53,596 nt of DNA, taken from Bizionia argentinensis JUB59 (GTDB lineage: Bacteria > Bacteroidota > Bacteroidia > Flavobacteriales > Flavobacteriaceae). The notes beneath the pieces were generated by a model. The model saw only the letters and a program-made list of their open reading frames with translations, did not search any database and was not told where the DNA came from. The DNA lies in contig NZ_AFXZ01000065.1 in the NCBI RefSeq assembly GCF_000224335.1, forward strand, positions 1 to 53,596, read 5' to 3'. Of this stretch, positions 17,704 to 25,592 are shown piece after piece. Numbering within the stretch: the first letter of the stretch is position 1; each line of letters opens with the position of its first letter. The translations under genes were made by a program, and so were the position numbers.

Positions 17704-19041
17704 CTATGGGTTATCAGGATCGGTAAGCTCCTTTCCTCCCCAATCAGAGAACAGTTTTGGGGTATTATTCAATGTTAAATTGCTGTGTTTTAAATAAAAC
17801 GGATCTGAACCGTAATTAAGGCTAATGCCATACTCAAAGCAATCTGTAAAGACCACATCGTGTATGTTTAGGAATTTTGAACGCTGAAGTTTTACAGCAC
17901 CATTAGGTTTACCTGTTGTTCTTCCTGCATTTTTAAAATTTACGTGGGCAATTTCGTTTAAAGGGCTACTAGAGTCGATAGTTAGTTGCTCCCAAAACCC
18001 AGGAACATCGTGTTCGCCACGAATTATAATAGGATTTTCTTCAGTACCTACCATGACCAATGACGCTTTTCCAGATATATGAAACCAGCTTCGTGCGGGC
18101 ATTATAATTTCTGTGCCAGGCTCCATAGTAAGGACGCCTTCTTCATTTTTAAAATTACCTTGAAGAAAATAGGGGACATCTAATCCGGCCCAAGTAGCAT
18201 TTCCATAAAGAGTTCCTCCATTCAACTCGATATAATCTTTCTCATTTCCAGAAAAACTATTAGCATTATTAAACAATCGTAAACGGGTGACATTGGTTTT
18301 AAATGGGATATTGTTTTTGGTGAATATGCAGTTCTTCATAACAATGTTATAGGCGTCTTTCTCTACTTTATTATTGACTACCATTCCATAATTTTTGCTA
18401 TTTGAAAACGTACAATGATCTAGCGTTAAAATGCTATTTTCTCTATAAATTCCTAGAGCAGCTTTTGCGCCTCCGCTTGGTGGTTTTCCGCCAGCGAAAT
18501 CGATTGTCACATAACTCATTTTGTTATTAGCATTCGAGCTCTCGGAATGAATGCCGCGCCAAAATCCTTTTGTTTGTTCTTTTCCTGTTAGAATAATTGG
18601 TTTTTCAGCGGTACCTTTCATTTTAAAGGAGGAGCCATCTTTAAATTCCATTCCTGCATCTTGTTTAAAAGCTATAACTACGCCCGGTTCAATTGTCAAC
18701 TTACCATCAATTCTTGTGACACAGGTAATGATATAATCTATAGATGCTTTTGGATTATCTTTCAAGATTGTATTAGTATTTTCCTTAAAATAATTGCAAT
18801 CTAAAGTGATTGCCGTATTGTTACCATCTTCCGAATTAGGACTAGACACGGCATCATCCTTATTCTGTATTGATTTAGCTGTTTTTGGATCAGCTTTTAA
18901 TTTTGGTTGCTTGTTAACTTGTTCTGGATTTGCTTCAAGTTTTGTAGCCTCGCTTTCTTTGTTATCACGGCAGCTGGCAAAGACCAAACTAACCATAAAT
19001 AAAACCAGTAGCGTTTTGAATTTTAGTTGAAATGTTTTCAT
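17704..19041 (-). CDS. Right-handed beta-helix lipoprotein, paralogue
   Basis: The 445-residue product has leader MKTFQLKFKTLLVLFMVSLV and lipobox FASC. The residues after Cys (RDNKESE) lack the SDDD export signal seen in its relatives, and a charged Lys/Asn/Asp spacer of about 50 residues precedes the fold. The fold itself has the same two halves as the gene at 16152-17384: AITLDCNYF, KLTIEPGVVIAF, GTAEKPIILTGKE, FWRGIHSES, and near the end NGAVKLQRSKFLNI and a matching NTPKLFSDWGG ending. It may be anchored differently from its neighbour. No catalytic motif is visible; a surface binding role is inferred. Confidence 0.78.
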   Translation of the reverse strand: MKTFQLKFKTLLVLFMVSLVFASCRDNKESEATKLEANPEQVNKQPKLKADPKTAKSIQNKDDAVSSPNSEDGNNTAITLDCNYFKENTNTILKDNPKASIDYIITCVTRIDGKLTIEPGVVIAFKQDAGMEFKDGSSFKMKGTAEKPIILTGKEQTKGFWRGIHSESSNANNKMSYVTIDFAGGKPPSGGAKAALGIYRENSILTLDHCTFSNSKNYGMVVNNKVEKDAYNIVMKNCIFTKNNIPFKTNVTRLRLFNNANSFSGNEKDYIELNGGTLYGNATWAGLDVPYFLQGNFKNEEGVLTMEPGTEIIMPARSWFHISGKASLVMVGTEENPIIIRGEHDVPGFWEQLTIDSSSPLNEIAHVNFKNAGRTTGKPNGAVKLQRSKFLNIHDVVFTDCFEYGISLNYGSDPFYLKHSNLTLNNTPKLFSDWGGKELTDPDNP

Positions 19042-19071
19042 TTTAAAATTGTTTTTAATAGCGACTTATGG

Positions 19072-19590
19072 CTATAGTTTATTAATAATCAGTTTCGCTA
19101 TTTTTATAGTTTTGACCTTGTTGGAAGTAGCATCGTTGGAAGTTCTACAATGCACGTGAAATAAGGTTCCATTGTGCAAAAAGGTAAGTTGCGTTTTTTT
19201 CTCACCCCATGTTGCCATATCGCCTATCCCGTTTTCTGCTTGGCCATCTTTATAAAACGAAATCGAAGTCTCATACTTTTCTTTATTAACATGGTCTACC
19301 ATTACAATACTTAACTCTGCAGAATAGTCAGCCATATGGCCTGGCATAACTTCATACTCCCAAGTAATTGACTTCCATTTATAATAACAGCTAGGATAGG
19401 TCGTGTTTTTTTCATTCATGGTCGTTTCCGTTTCTGCAGGAATTGATAATGCGTTTTTTATTTCGGCCTCAGTCAATATTTCACAAGGAGACAATGCTGC
19501 ACTTTTACCTGAAGTGCTATTCTTTTTTTCAGAATTCCCGCAGGCTATTGTGCCTATGATAGTGACGAGTAAGAATATTAATTTTTTCAT
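19072..19590 (-). CDS. Lipoprotein, paralogue of the 11270-11833 gene
   Basis: The 172-residue product has leader MKKLIFLLVTIIGTIAC with Cys17 and a Ser/Lys/Asn-rich linker. The mature domain begins SPCEILTEAEIKNAL and contains CYYKWKS, a VMVDHVNKEK stretch and GDMATWGEKKTQLTF, which match the layout of the gene at 11270-11833. A second Cys (ALSPC) and a CRTSND Cys could form a disulphide. The function is unknown; the fold pattern recalls small DUF3558-type lipoproteins, but I would not assign that family. It lies 30 bp after the stop-proximal end of the 19622 gene and is probably co-transcribed with it. Confidence 0.72.
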   Translation of the reverse strand: MKKLIFLLVTIIGTIACGNSEKKNSTSGKSAALSPCEILTEAEIKNALSIPAETETTMNEKNTTYPSCYYKWKSITWEYEVMPGHMADYSAELSIVMVDHVNKEKYETSISFYKDGQAENGIGDMATWGEKKTQLTFLHNGTLFHVHCRTSNDATSNKVKTIKIAKLIINKL

Positions 19591-19621
19591 AGTTTTAAAT
19601 TTTTATTTGTTTTCCTTAAAC

Positions 19622-20113
19622 TTAATCGATCCTCATAAATATAAAAACCAACGGTTCCTGGACAGTATTTGTTCTAATTCTTCTAGTTCTATTAGAATCA
19701 GTGATTTCTTCAAGCTTTAAAGTAGTTTGGTTAATTTGAGAGATTCTATATTTCGAAATGGGCGGAAATGGATTATCTTGATATGATTTATTGTCTTCCA
19801 AGTCAACTATTAAAATATTATTCTCGACATGGTATCGGCCTATGAAATAGTAATTTATCATACACGTATTATCATACCAGCGCAAGGACATTTTTTTATC
19901 AGATCTAAAGCTCAATCTATCACTCTCTTTATTACAAACGTGCCTATAGTTGAAAAGACGTTCGTTTCCATTTGTGGTTATCGTACCAGTTTTTACAAAG
20001 GCCCAATCGCCCCATAGACTGCCTGGAAGTGGTTGTTGTAGTGTTACACAACCTAATGTCATGGTGCATACAGTGATTAATAAAACTATATTTTTTGTTT
20101 TTAAACTTTTCAT
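19622..20113 (-). CDS. Lipoprotein with lipocalin-like features
   Basis: The 163-residue product has leader MKSLKTKNIVLLITVCTMTL with lipobox TLGC. The mature part reads PGSLWGDWAFVKTG, then DRLSFRSDKKMSLRWYDN, YYFIGRYHVENNILIVDLED, and SKYRISQINQTTLKLEEI. This order (GxW, then a -Y-x-[IL]-x-N-n-L strand, then LxLxE) is that of lipocalin-like beta-barrels frequent in Bacteroidetes lipoproteins. The most C-terminal strand (PLVFIFMRID) completes it. No ligand can be named. It is the first gene of the minus-strand array on this side, 703 bp downstream of the DUF4412-like gene. Confidence 0.65.
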   Translation of the reverse strand: MKSLKTKNIVLLITVCTMTLGCVTLQQPLPGSLWGDWAFVKTGTITTNGNERLFNYRHVCNKESDRLSFRSDKKMSLRWYDNTCMINYYFIGRYHVENNILIVDLEDNKSYQDNPFPPISKYRISQINQTTLKLEEITDSNRTRRIRTNTVQEPLVFIFMRID

Positions 20114-20384
20114 AACACCAATTTCATTTTAAGATAAATTTTTCATCGAATTTTATTAAGACTTTAAAAAACAGAGTTCAATTAAGGATTATTAAATGCT
20201 GTTTTAATAACTAATGGGTATTAATATATATTCTCTTAAAACAGCTCTTCCTCTTGGGCAGCTTATGTGTTCTAAATAATATTAGAGTAGCCAAGCTGAT
20301 TAACTACAGCTGTTTATAAAAATCATAATATCTTTAGTTGCAAGTCACAAAAGCAGAACAAGTCTTTATGGTTTGAAATTTATT

Positions 20385-20590
20385 TTTCAAGTTTTGTTTT
20401 TTATTAATTATAGCACTAACAAAAATAAATTATGTATTTTCCTACATAAGTACCCATCAGAGTTTGGCGGATACTAAAGCGTATATAATATATATGAGTT
20501 AGTATTTAGTGAAAACCAAACAACCATAAATTAATGTTCAAAAAAGAAAATAGTTAACATGAACTTTAGGTTAAATTTTTAAATTCTAAA
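20385..20590 (-). promoter_or_regulatory. Duplicated promoter region, copy B, before a vanished lipoprotein gene
   Basis: In the 703-bp gap 20114-20816, bases 20405-20590 repeat copy A (17401-17625). They contain palindrome TTATGTA-TTTTCC-TACATAA (about 20430-20449), LytTR-like half TTAGTATTTAG at 20499-20509 with a weak partner at 20478-20488, and the TAGTTAACAT block. The minus strand has a full -7 box TATTTTTG just past the palindrome. About 45 bp further, TTGAAAAATAAATTTCAAACC resembles the start of the 17384 gene (ATGAAAAAT...GAATTTCAAACC) but stops after 18 codons, so the gene itself is gone. Confidence 0.5.
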
Positions 20591-20615
20591 AAGAATATTC
20601 TAGAAAAACTCATAT

Positions 20616-20646
20616 AAAAAGACTTCGTTTTAATGAAGTCTTTTTT
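20616..20646 (-). terminator. Terminator of the DUF4412-like gene
   Basis: AAAAAGACTTC and GAAGTCTTTTTT form a perfect 11-bp stem around an 8-base loop, flanked by T-runs. It lies about 170 bp past the stop of the gene at 20817. Confidence 0.75.
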
Positions 20647-20816
20647 AAAATTAGTTAAAACTTGATAATTACTTTTCACTTAAAATATTTTGTAATTATT
20701 CTAACATAATTTGAAACTGATTTTTGGCGTGCTTTAAAGCATATGAGATATGATTGAAATAATATTCAATATTTTGTGTCAAGTACTCTATAAAATGCAG
20801 GAGTTGTTCTGTATGT

Positions 20817-21680
20817 TTACAGTTTACCTAAAATATCATTTATTTGATAATCACTTAAGTCGAAATATTTCGGATCTGATGTTTTATTGAAGGTTGTAAT
20901 ATCCATTTGCATGCTTGGTGTATCGTTATTTTTTTCAAAGTAAATACTACGCACCATCATACCTCGTGGGAAGTTTTCATCAACCTCTTTAGCAGACGCA
21001 GTTGTTGATATATTAGAAAAGTCCTTAATTTGTCCACCAAAAAGATGGTTTCCGCTTAAGTCGATGCTGATATCTGGAGAAACCCAAGCATGCATCTTCA
21101 TTTTTTCCTTTTCATTGGTATAAATATATTTTCGACAATTATACCCATTAATTTCTTTTTGTTCATCCGTTCGTTTCCACTCGCCATTATCATCCTCTAC
21201 ATCCACTTGATTTCTTGCCATTCTTTCAGCCATTTTCTGAAAATTTATCATAGGCATTTTTGTCGCGGTTTTTTGCTCGGGATTAATCATATAAGTTGCG
21301 GCACCTTTATAATCAAAAAGCATGCGGGTTTCATTTTTATCGCCTTCGTTCATAATCATACATTCGCCCATATCACCAAAAACCATTTTTGCGGTCATAG
21401 TTTCTTTTAACTTTCCATTATTTTTATAATTACGTGTTTCCATAACCAACGTCGCTTTCACCGGGTTTTCTGGAATAGGGTAGCGGGTATCGTTTTCGTA
21501 CGTAATATCTTCCAGTGCTTGACGCCCTTTTTCTCTTTGTGGTTCGGCGTGCTGGTCCTTCATGTCCTGATGTACTTTATTCTTTATCTTACGTTTAATT
21601 AAGCCACGTTGTGCATTTACAGGAGCGGTAAAGGCTAGTAAAATGATTGTTACTAATGAAAATAAATATATATTTCTCAT
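20817..21680 (-). CDS. DUF4412-like exported protein
   Basis: The 287-residue protein has a signal peptide (MRNIYLFSLVTIILLAFTAPVNAQ) and no lipobox. A basic region (RGLIKRKIKNKVHQDMKDQH) follows. The main domain has a repeated strand pattern: KATLVMETRNYKNNGKLKET, MLFDYKGAATYMINPEQKTA, NGYNCRKYIYTNEKEKMKMH AWVSPDI, and a final MQMDITTF. This fits the DUF4412 type of periplasmic proteins, whose function is unknown. It is Met-rich (13 Met in about 110 residues around the centre). LytTR-like direct repeats and a perfect -7 box upstream suggest control by the adjacent LytS/LytTR pair. Confidence 0.65.
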   Translation of the reverse strand: MRNIYLFSLVTIILLAFTAPVNAQRGLIKRKIKNKVHQDMKDQHAEPQREKGRQALEDITYENDTRYPIPENPVKATLVMETRNYKNNGKLKETMTAKMVFGDMGECMIMNEGDKNETRMLFDYKGAATYMINPEQKTATKMPMINFQKMAERMARNQVDVEDDNGEWKRTDEQKEINGYNCRKYIYTNEKEKMKMHAWVSPDISIDLSGNHLFGGQIKDFSNISTTASAKEVDENFPRGMMVRSIYFEKNNDTPSMQMDITTFNKTSDPKYFDLSDYQINDILGKL

Positions 21681-21727
21681 AATTACTTGATTTTTAATAT
21701 TTTAATACAATAAATATATTTAAAAAT

Positions 21728-21780
21728 CAAAAATATTTCAACTCTCATTTAGTATTTGACTGCTATGGTTTAGAATTTGG
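21728..21780 (-). promoter_or_regulatory. LytTR-like direct repeats and -7 box of the DUF4412-like gene
   Basis: TTAGTATTTGA (21749-21759) and TTAGAATTTGG (21770-21780) are direct repeats with a 21-bp period. On the minus strand TATTTTTG (21735-21728) is a full TAnnTTTG match 13 bp beyond them. The start codon is 48 bp further on. Confidence 0.6.
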
Positions 21781-21823
21781 TAATCATTTGAAGAGTTTGA
21801 AATTGATACTGTAGTAGAAAAAT

Positions 21824-22581
21824 TTATTTAAAACGAAGCATGGTATCCAGAATCTCGTTAATTTGTTTGGATTTTTGTCTGGACACTGGAATTTCAGTAT
21901 CATCATGCATAATTAAGCTACCGCCATCTTGTTTTAAAATACCTTTTACAAATTTCGGGTTTATCAGGTGCGATTGGTGCACCCTAACAAACCCATGGTT
22001 TTTTAATAACTCTTCAATTTCTTTTAAAGTCCGACTGATTAAAACTCTATTATCATCCTTACAGTAAATAAATGTGTAATTACTATCAGATTGACATCTA
22101 ACAATATTTTTAATTTCTACAATTTGATAACCGACACCTGTAGGCAGCGCTATTTGAGAACACTCCTCATTGTTTCCCTTTAAGTGATTCTGTAACAAGG
22201 CCCACTGTTTATTGCTTGTTTTTTTCGGCGTTTTTCCCAATTCGAAAGTGTTTTAACAATATTTTTTTCAGTTATTGGTTTTAATAAGTAATTAATGGCA
22301 CTATATTGAAAGGCTTTAATAGCATATTGGTCGTAAGCAGTTGTAAATATGACATCGAAATCTATAGGAAGTAAATTATCTAATAAAGCAAAACCGTTGA
22401 GGTTGGGCATTTCTATATCGAGGAATAATAAATCTGGTGGGTTTTTCTGAATAAACTCTAATCCATCTAATGGGTTTGTAAAAACCCCAATAACTGTATA
22501 GTCAGCATGGACTTTTTTGATTAAACTATCCAGAACATTTATGCAATGGCTTTCGTCGTCTATAATTATAATTTTCGTCAT
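21824..22581 (-). CDS. LytTR-family response regulator split by a -1 frameshift
   Basis: The first frame (from 22581) encodes a CheY-like receiver: IIIIDDE near residue 8, the phospho-acceptor Asp in LLFLDIEMPN (about 55), TTAYDQYAIKAF and the KP of LLKPIT. It ends at 22180 after 133 codons. The second frame (21824-22240) encodes the LytTR DNA-binding domain: IALPTGVGYQIVEIKNIVRC, NYTFIYC, FVRVHQSHLINP and IPVSRQKSK. They join at T7 (22219-22225; A7 in the mRNA): slipping back one base on A-AAA-AAA gives ...EKRRKK then TSNKQW and a 252-residue regulator of normal size. It may be programmed slippage, a mutation or a read error. It begins 3 bp after the kinase stop. Confidence 0.8.
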
Positions 22582-22584
22582 GGC

Positions 22585-24615
22585 TTAATGGTCATAAATT
22601 AGTGTAATTCGCGTTCCTAATGCAGTTTCATCCTCTTCTAAATCGGTGATTTTAAACCGAATATTATGGTCATTTAAATGATTGTATAATGTTAGACGAT
22701 CCTGAACAATTGTGGTACCCATAGATTCATGGAGCTTTTTCTTTTTGGCACTTTCTTTTCTTCCTATACCATTATCTTCAATAATTATTTTTAGATTTTC
22801 TGTAGTATCAAAAATAATTATTAGTTTTTTATCCGTTTTAAGACTTGGGTGAAGTCCATGCCAAATGGCGTTTTCAACTATTGGTTGTAATAATAGGGGT
22901 GGAATTTCGTACTGCGAGAGCGCTTCATTTGAATCCACTTGAATATTATAATTGAAATTGGGACCCATTCGGTTTTGTTCTAAAGAAAGATACAATTCTA
23001 AAATCTCTAATTCTTCTTCTACTGTAATTTTTTTGTGATTACTATTTTGTAATATGCCACGAAGTAAACTTGAAAAATCGTCTAGATAGTTTATGGCATC
23101 GTCATTCCGAGCAGTCATTATTAAACTTTTAATGGCACTCATACTATTGAAAATGAAATGAGGATTCATTTGAGAGCGTAAAGCCACCATTTCTGTTTCC
23201 TTTATTCTATTGGTGAAATCATCTTTTATTTTTTGTTCCCGTTCGCGTTCTATTTCAGAATATAGCTGAATAAGTTCATCCGTCTTTTTTTGTACTTTTC
23301 CGTCTAGCTCGCGATTCATAGTTTCCTGTAAATGCTGATTTTTTTGCAACTGATCAATCAGTTTTCTATTCGCTTTTTCTTTATCTTTTTGAAGTATAAA
23401 AACATTTCTTCCTAAAGCAAGAGAAAAGCAATAGACCTCTGCCAACAACCCAATCTGAAAAATTACATTGGCCGATTCTTTAAAATTAAATAAATGTCCA
23501 GGAATATATCTTACACCCGAATACCCTACATAAGTAGCTAAAATAGCGCCAATAAAGAAGAAGGTCTGTCCAATTATAAAATAGTTGAACAAGGGATGTT
23601 TAACCTTATAAATAATCCATATAATTAAAACGAGATTAATGGGAAGAATTATAGAACGAATAATCAAAAACAACGTGCCTATGGATTGCGTATCCGTTAT
23701 AAAATAGTTAGTGACAAAATAGGATACCGCATAGATAAAACAGAATAACCCTAAATATTTAAGGGCTTTTGCAAGTAACTTGTCGTACTGGTTTATTTGT
23801 AAAAGCTGTAAAATGAAAAACACATAAAACCCGATAAAAATAAATTGTACCGGCTCAAATAATTTAAAAGCTAGCTCTGGAATATAATTAAAGAAATTAC
23901 CTACAGGAGCTAATGTACTTCGTAATACTAAAAAACCGTAAATAAGTTGAAAAAACAAATAACCCAAGTAATAGAGATAAAGTTTTTTGCGTAGTCGTAG
24001 CCAAAATACAAGTGCAAATATGAAGATAGTAAATAGCGAAATAATATAGAAGTAAATAAAACCTATAGAGTTTGCTTGATTTTTTGACTCCTCATTAACA
24101 TATTTCCAATATCCTTTTTCTGAATAAATGGTTGGACTATTATAAAATGCGATTAAATTATTGAGACTTAATTTTACATAAATCAGTGATTTTTGAAAAG
24201 GTAAAACTTCTAATTTTGTAAAAAAAGCGTTCGATTGATTAGCGCGCTCATGAAATGGCACAAAAGAACCGTTTTTTGATTTTGTAAAACCATTATTGTT
24301 CTGCTTATATAATAGCGTATAATGATCTGTACTATGCAAATAATTTATAAGTGTATCCTTCGTTTGATTTTCAATTTCAAACTTGAGCCAAATAGCGGTT
24401 TCTGTTGATGCATTATAAGAAGCATCATAAAATCGCCAATTTGTTTCTCGTCTTACAGTGTTAAACGATGTTTCTGCATCACTTGTAATTACTTTAACAT
24501 CTTTATTATCTATTAACACGAGCTTTTCTTCAATAGCATCGACTATAATCTGCCCAGATAGGCACATTATGCCAATTGAAAAATAACATATTAAGAGCGT
24601 AATGGCTTTTATCAT
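22585..24615 (-). CDS. LytS-type sensor histidine kinase with 7TMR-DISM sensor
   Basis: The 676-residue kinase has a signal-like N-terminus, then an extracellular beta-domain of the 7TMR-DISMED2 type (about 30-175; WRFYDASYNASTETAIWLKF, LIYVKLSLNN). Seven membrane helices follow at about 185-400, then a coiled coil (about 400-460; IDQLQKNQHLQETMNREL), and a His-kinase domain whose phospho-acceptor is in LRSQMNPHFIFNSMSAIKSL (about 480). The ATPase has IPPLLLQPIVENAIWHGL and EDNGIGR. This is the LytS/YehU class, which partners LytTR regulators such as the one 3 bp downstream. Its ligand is unknown. LytTR-like repeats 44-75 bp upstream suggest autoregulation. Confidence 0.93.
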   Translation of the reverse strand: MIKAITLLICYFSIGIMCLSGQIIVDAIEEKLVLIDNKDVKVITSDAETSFNTVRRETNWRFYDASYNASTETAIWLKFEIENQTKDTLINYLHSTDHYTLLYKQNNNGFTKSKNGSFVPFHERANQSNAFFTKLEVLPFQKSLIYVKLSLNNLIAFYNSPTIYSEKGYWKYVNEESKNQANSIGFIYFYIISLFTIFIFALVFWLRLRKKLYLYYLGYLFFQLIYGFLVLRSTLAPVGNFFNYIPELAFKLFEPVQFIFIGFYVFFILQLLQINQYDKLLAKALKYLGLFCFIYAVSYFVTNYFITDTQSIGTLFLIIRSIILPINLVLIIWIIYKVKHPLFNYFIIGQTFFFIGAILATYVGYSGVRYIPGHLFNFKESANVIFQIGLLAEVYCFSLALGRNVFILQKDKEKANRKLIDQLQKNQHLQETMNRELDGKVQKKTDELIQLYSEIEREREQKIKDDFTNRIKETEMVALRSQMNPHFIFNSMSAIKSLIMTARNDDAINYLDDFSSLLRGILQNSNHKKITVEEELEILELYLSLEQNRMGPNFNYNIQVDSNEALSQYEIPPLLLQPIVENAIWHGLHPSLKTDKKLIIIFDTTENLKIIIEDNGIGRKESAKKKKLHESMGTTIVQDRLTLYNHLNDHNIRFKITDLEEDETALGTRITLIYDH

Positions 24616-24658
24616 TAAAGCTAAAATACCATTCTATTTTTAAATCTCTTATGGAGGT

Positions 24659-24690
24659 TTAGAATTCAGCGGGTTTAAGTTAGTATTTGG
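24659..24690. promoter_or_regulatory. LytTR-like direct repeats between divergent genes
   Basis: TTAGAATTCAG (24659-24669) and TTAGTATTTGG (24680-24690) are direct repeats with a 21-bp period, the same as upstream of the DUF4412-like gene. They lie between the kinase start (24615) and the plus-strand small membrane protein, so they could act on both. A TATTTTAG near 24623-24630 on the minus strand may be the kinase -7 box. Confidence 0.55.
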
Positions 24691-24771
24691 TGATTTTTAC
24701 AAATAGATAAAGTAATAAATCTTTTGTGCGCTTATTTTCGTATTGATTATCTTTATAATAAAAACGATGTC

Positions 24772-25077
24772 ATGGTAAATTCTCAAAGATATAGATTCCC
24801 AAAGACTGTTTTGTTCGGAATCACTGGACTTTATATAATTTTAATAGTAGCCACTTATTTTTTATATTATATAGAACCCTATATAAATTGTGTTAAGCGT
24901 ATTTTAGTAGCCCAAGTAATGGCCTTACTTTTTCAAGTGGTATTGAACTATGTTAATTATCATTCAAAAAATAAAATTTTTATTCTTACCACACTATTTA
25001 TAAGTGCAATGATTGTTTCTGGCGTGCTTTCAACATTTTTTAATTTAGAACTAATGTGTAAATACTTTGGAATTTAA
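24772..25077 (+). CDS. Small three-helix membrane protein
   Basis: I start it at ATG 24772 (101 residues); an in-frame TTG at 24724 would add 16 residues without adding a helix. Hydrophobic helices lie at about 13-34 (TVLFGITGLYIILIVATYFL), 44-62 (VLQ/AQVMALLFQVVLNYV) and 70-90 (KIFILTTLFISAMIVSGVL). The N-terminus is basic. I know no family. It is divergent from the LytS-type kinase across the LytTR-like repeats, with a TATTTTCG -7-like box near 24738, so it may belong to the same regulon. Confidence 0.5.
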   Translation: MVNSQRYRFPKTVLFGITGLYIILIVATYFLYYIEPYINCVKRILVAQVMALLFQVVLNYVNYHSKNKIFILTTLFISAMIVSGVLSTFFNLELMCKYFGI

Positions 25078-25124
25078 TTTGGTTGTTTCCCGCTTTCTTG
25101 ATCAATAACTGAAACATTATTTCG

Positions 25125-25562
25125 CTATTCATCAAAAGAGGTTGCTGTTACAATATAGTTTTTGCCTTCAAAGTCATATCGCAAACCGATGACTTGCCAG
25201 CCTTCTTGATAAAATTGAATTTCACCTATTTTATAGATCTCGTCAATCATTGGTTTAGTTTCTTTTACCAAATCAATATCTACAGCATCATGGTACAATA
25301 AGTTAAATTGATTATCATAAATAGCGACTTCTACTTCATTTAAAATCTGCCTGTTGTTGCGATAAATATCTTACAAGGTCTCCAGATTTACCTTCGCATT
25401 AAAAAATAAGTTGGCTTTGGTAATAGCTTCAGTTTTAAGAAGCGTATAAAATTCACGTTCGCGACTTTCTTGTGTGGAATAGTAAATTATAGCCGCAAAT
25501 ATTAAAAGAATAGTGGCGGTAATTAGTGTAAATAATATGGCAAGCCGTGTTCGTGTTTTCAA
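25125..25562 (-). pseudogene. Truncated sensor histidine kinase (only the sensor part left)
   Basis: ATG 25562 opens MKTRTRLAILFTLITATILL, a typical first helix of an OmpR-partner kinase. After 63 residues a TAA (25371-25373) interrupts the frame, which otherwise continues DIYRNNRQILNEVEVAIYDN and further through a periplasmic-sensor-like stretch with DGKNYIV-like ending, until TAG at 25125-25127. The rest of a kinase (second helix, HAMP, His box, ATPase) is absent from the window. The gene follows the OmpR-type regulator by 30 bp, as a kinase partner would. So the pair has lost its kinase. Confidence 0.8.
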
Positions 25563-25592
25563 GATATTAACTAAAAAATTTAGGTGTTGAAT

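Noticed and set aside
20726-20745. Sigma-54-like TTGGCG...AAGC near 20726
   Set aside because: The GG-GC spacing is not ten bases, TTGC is missing, and no gene follows on that strand.
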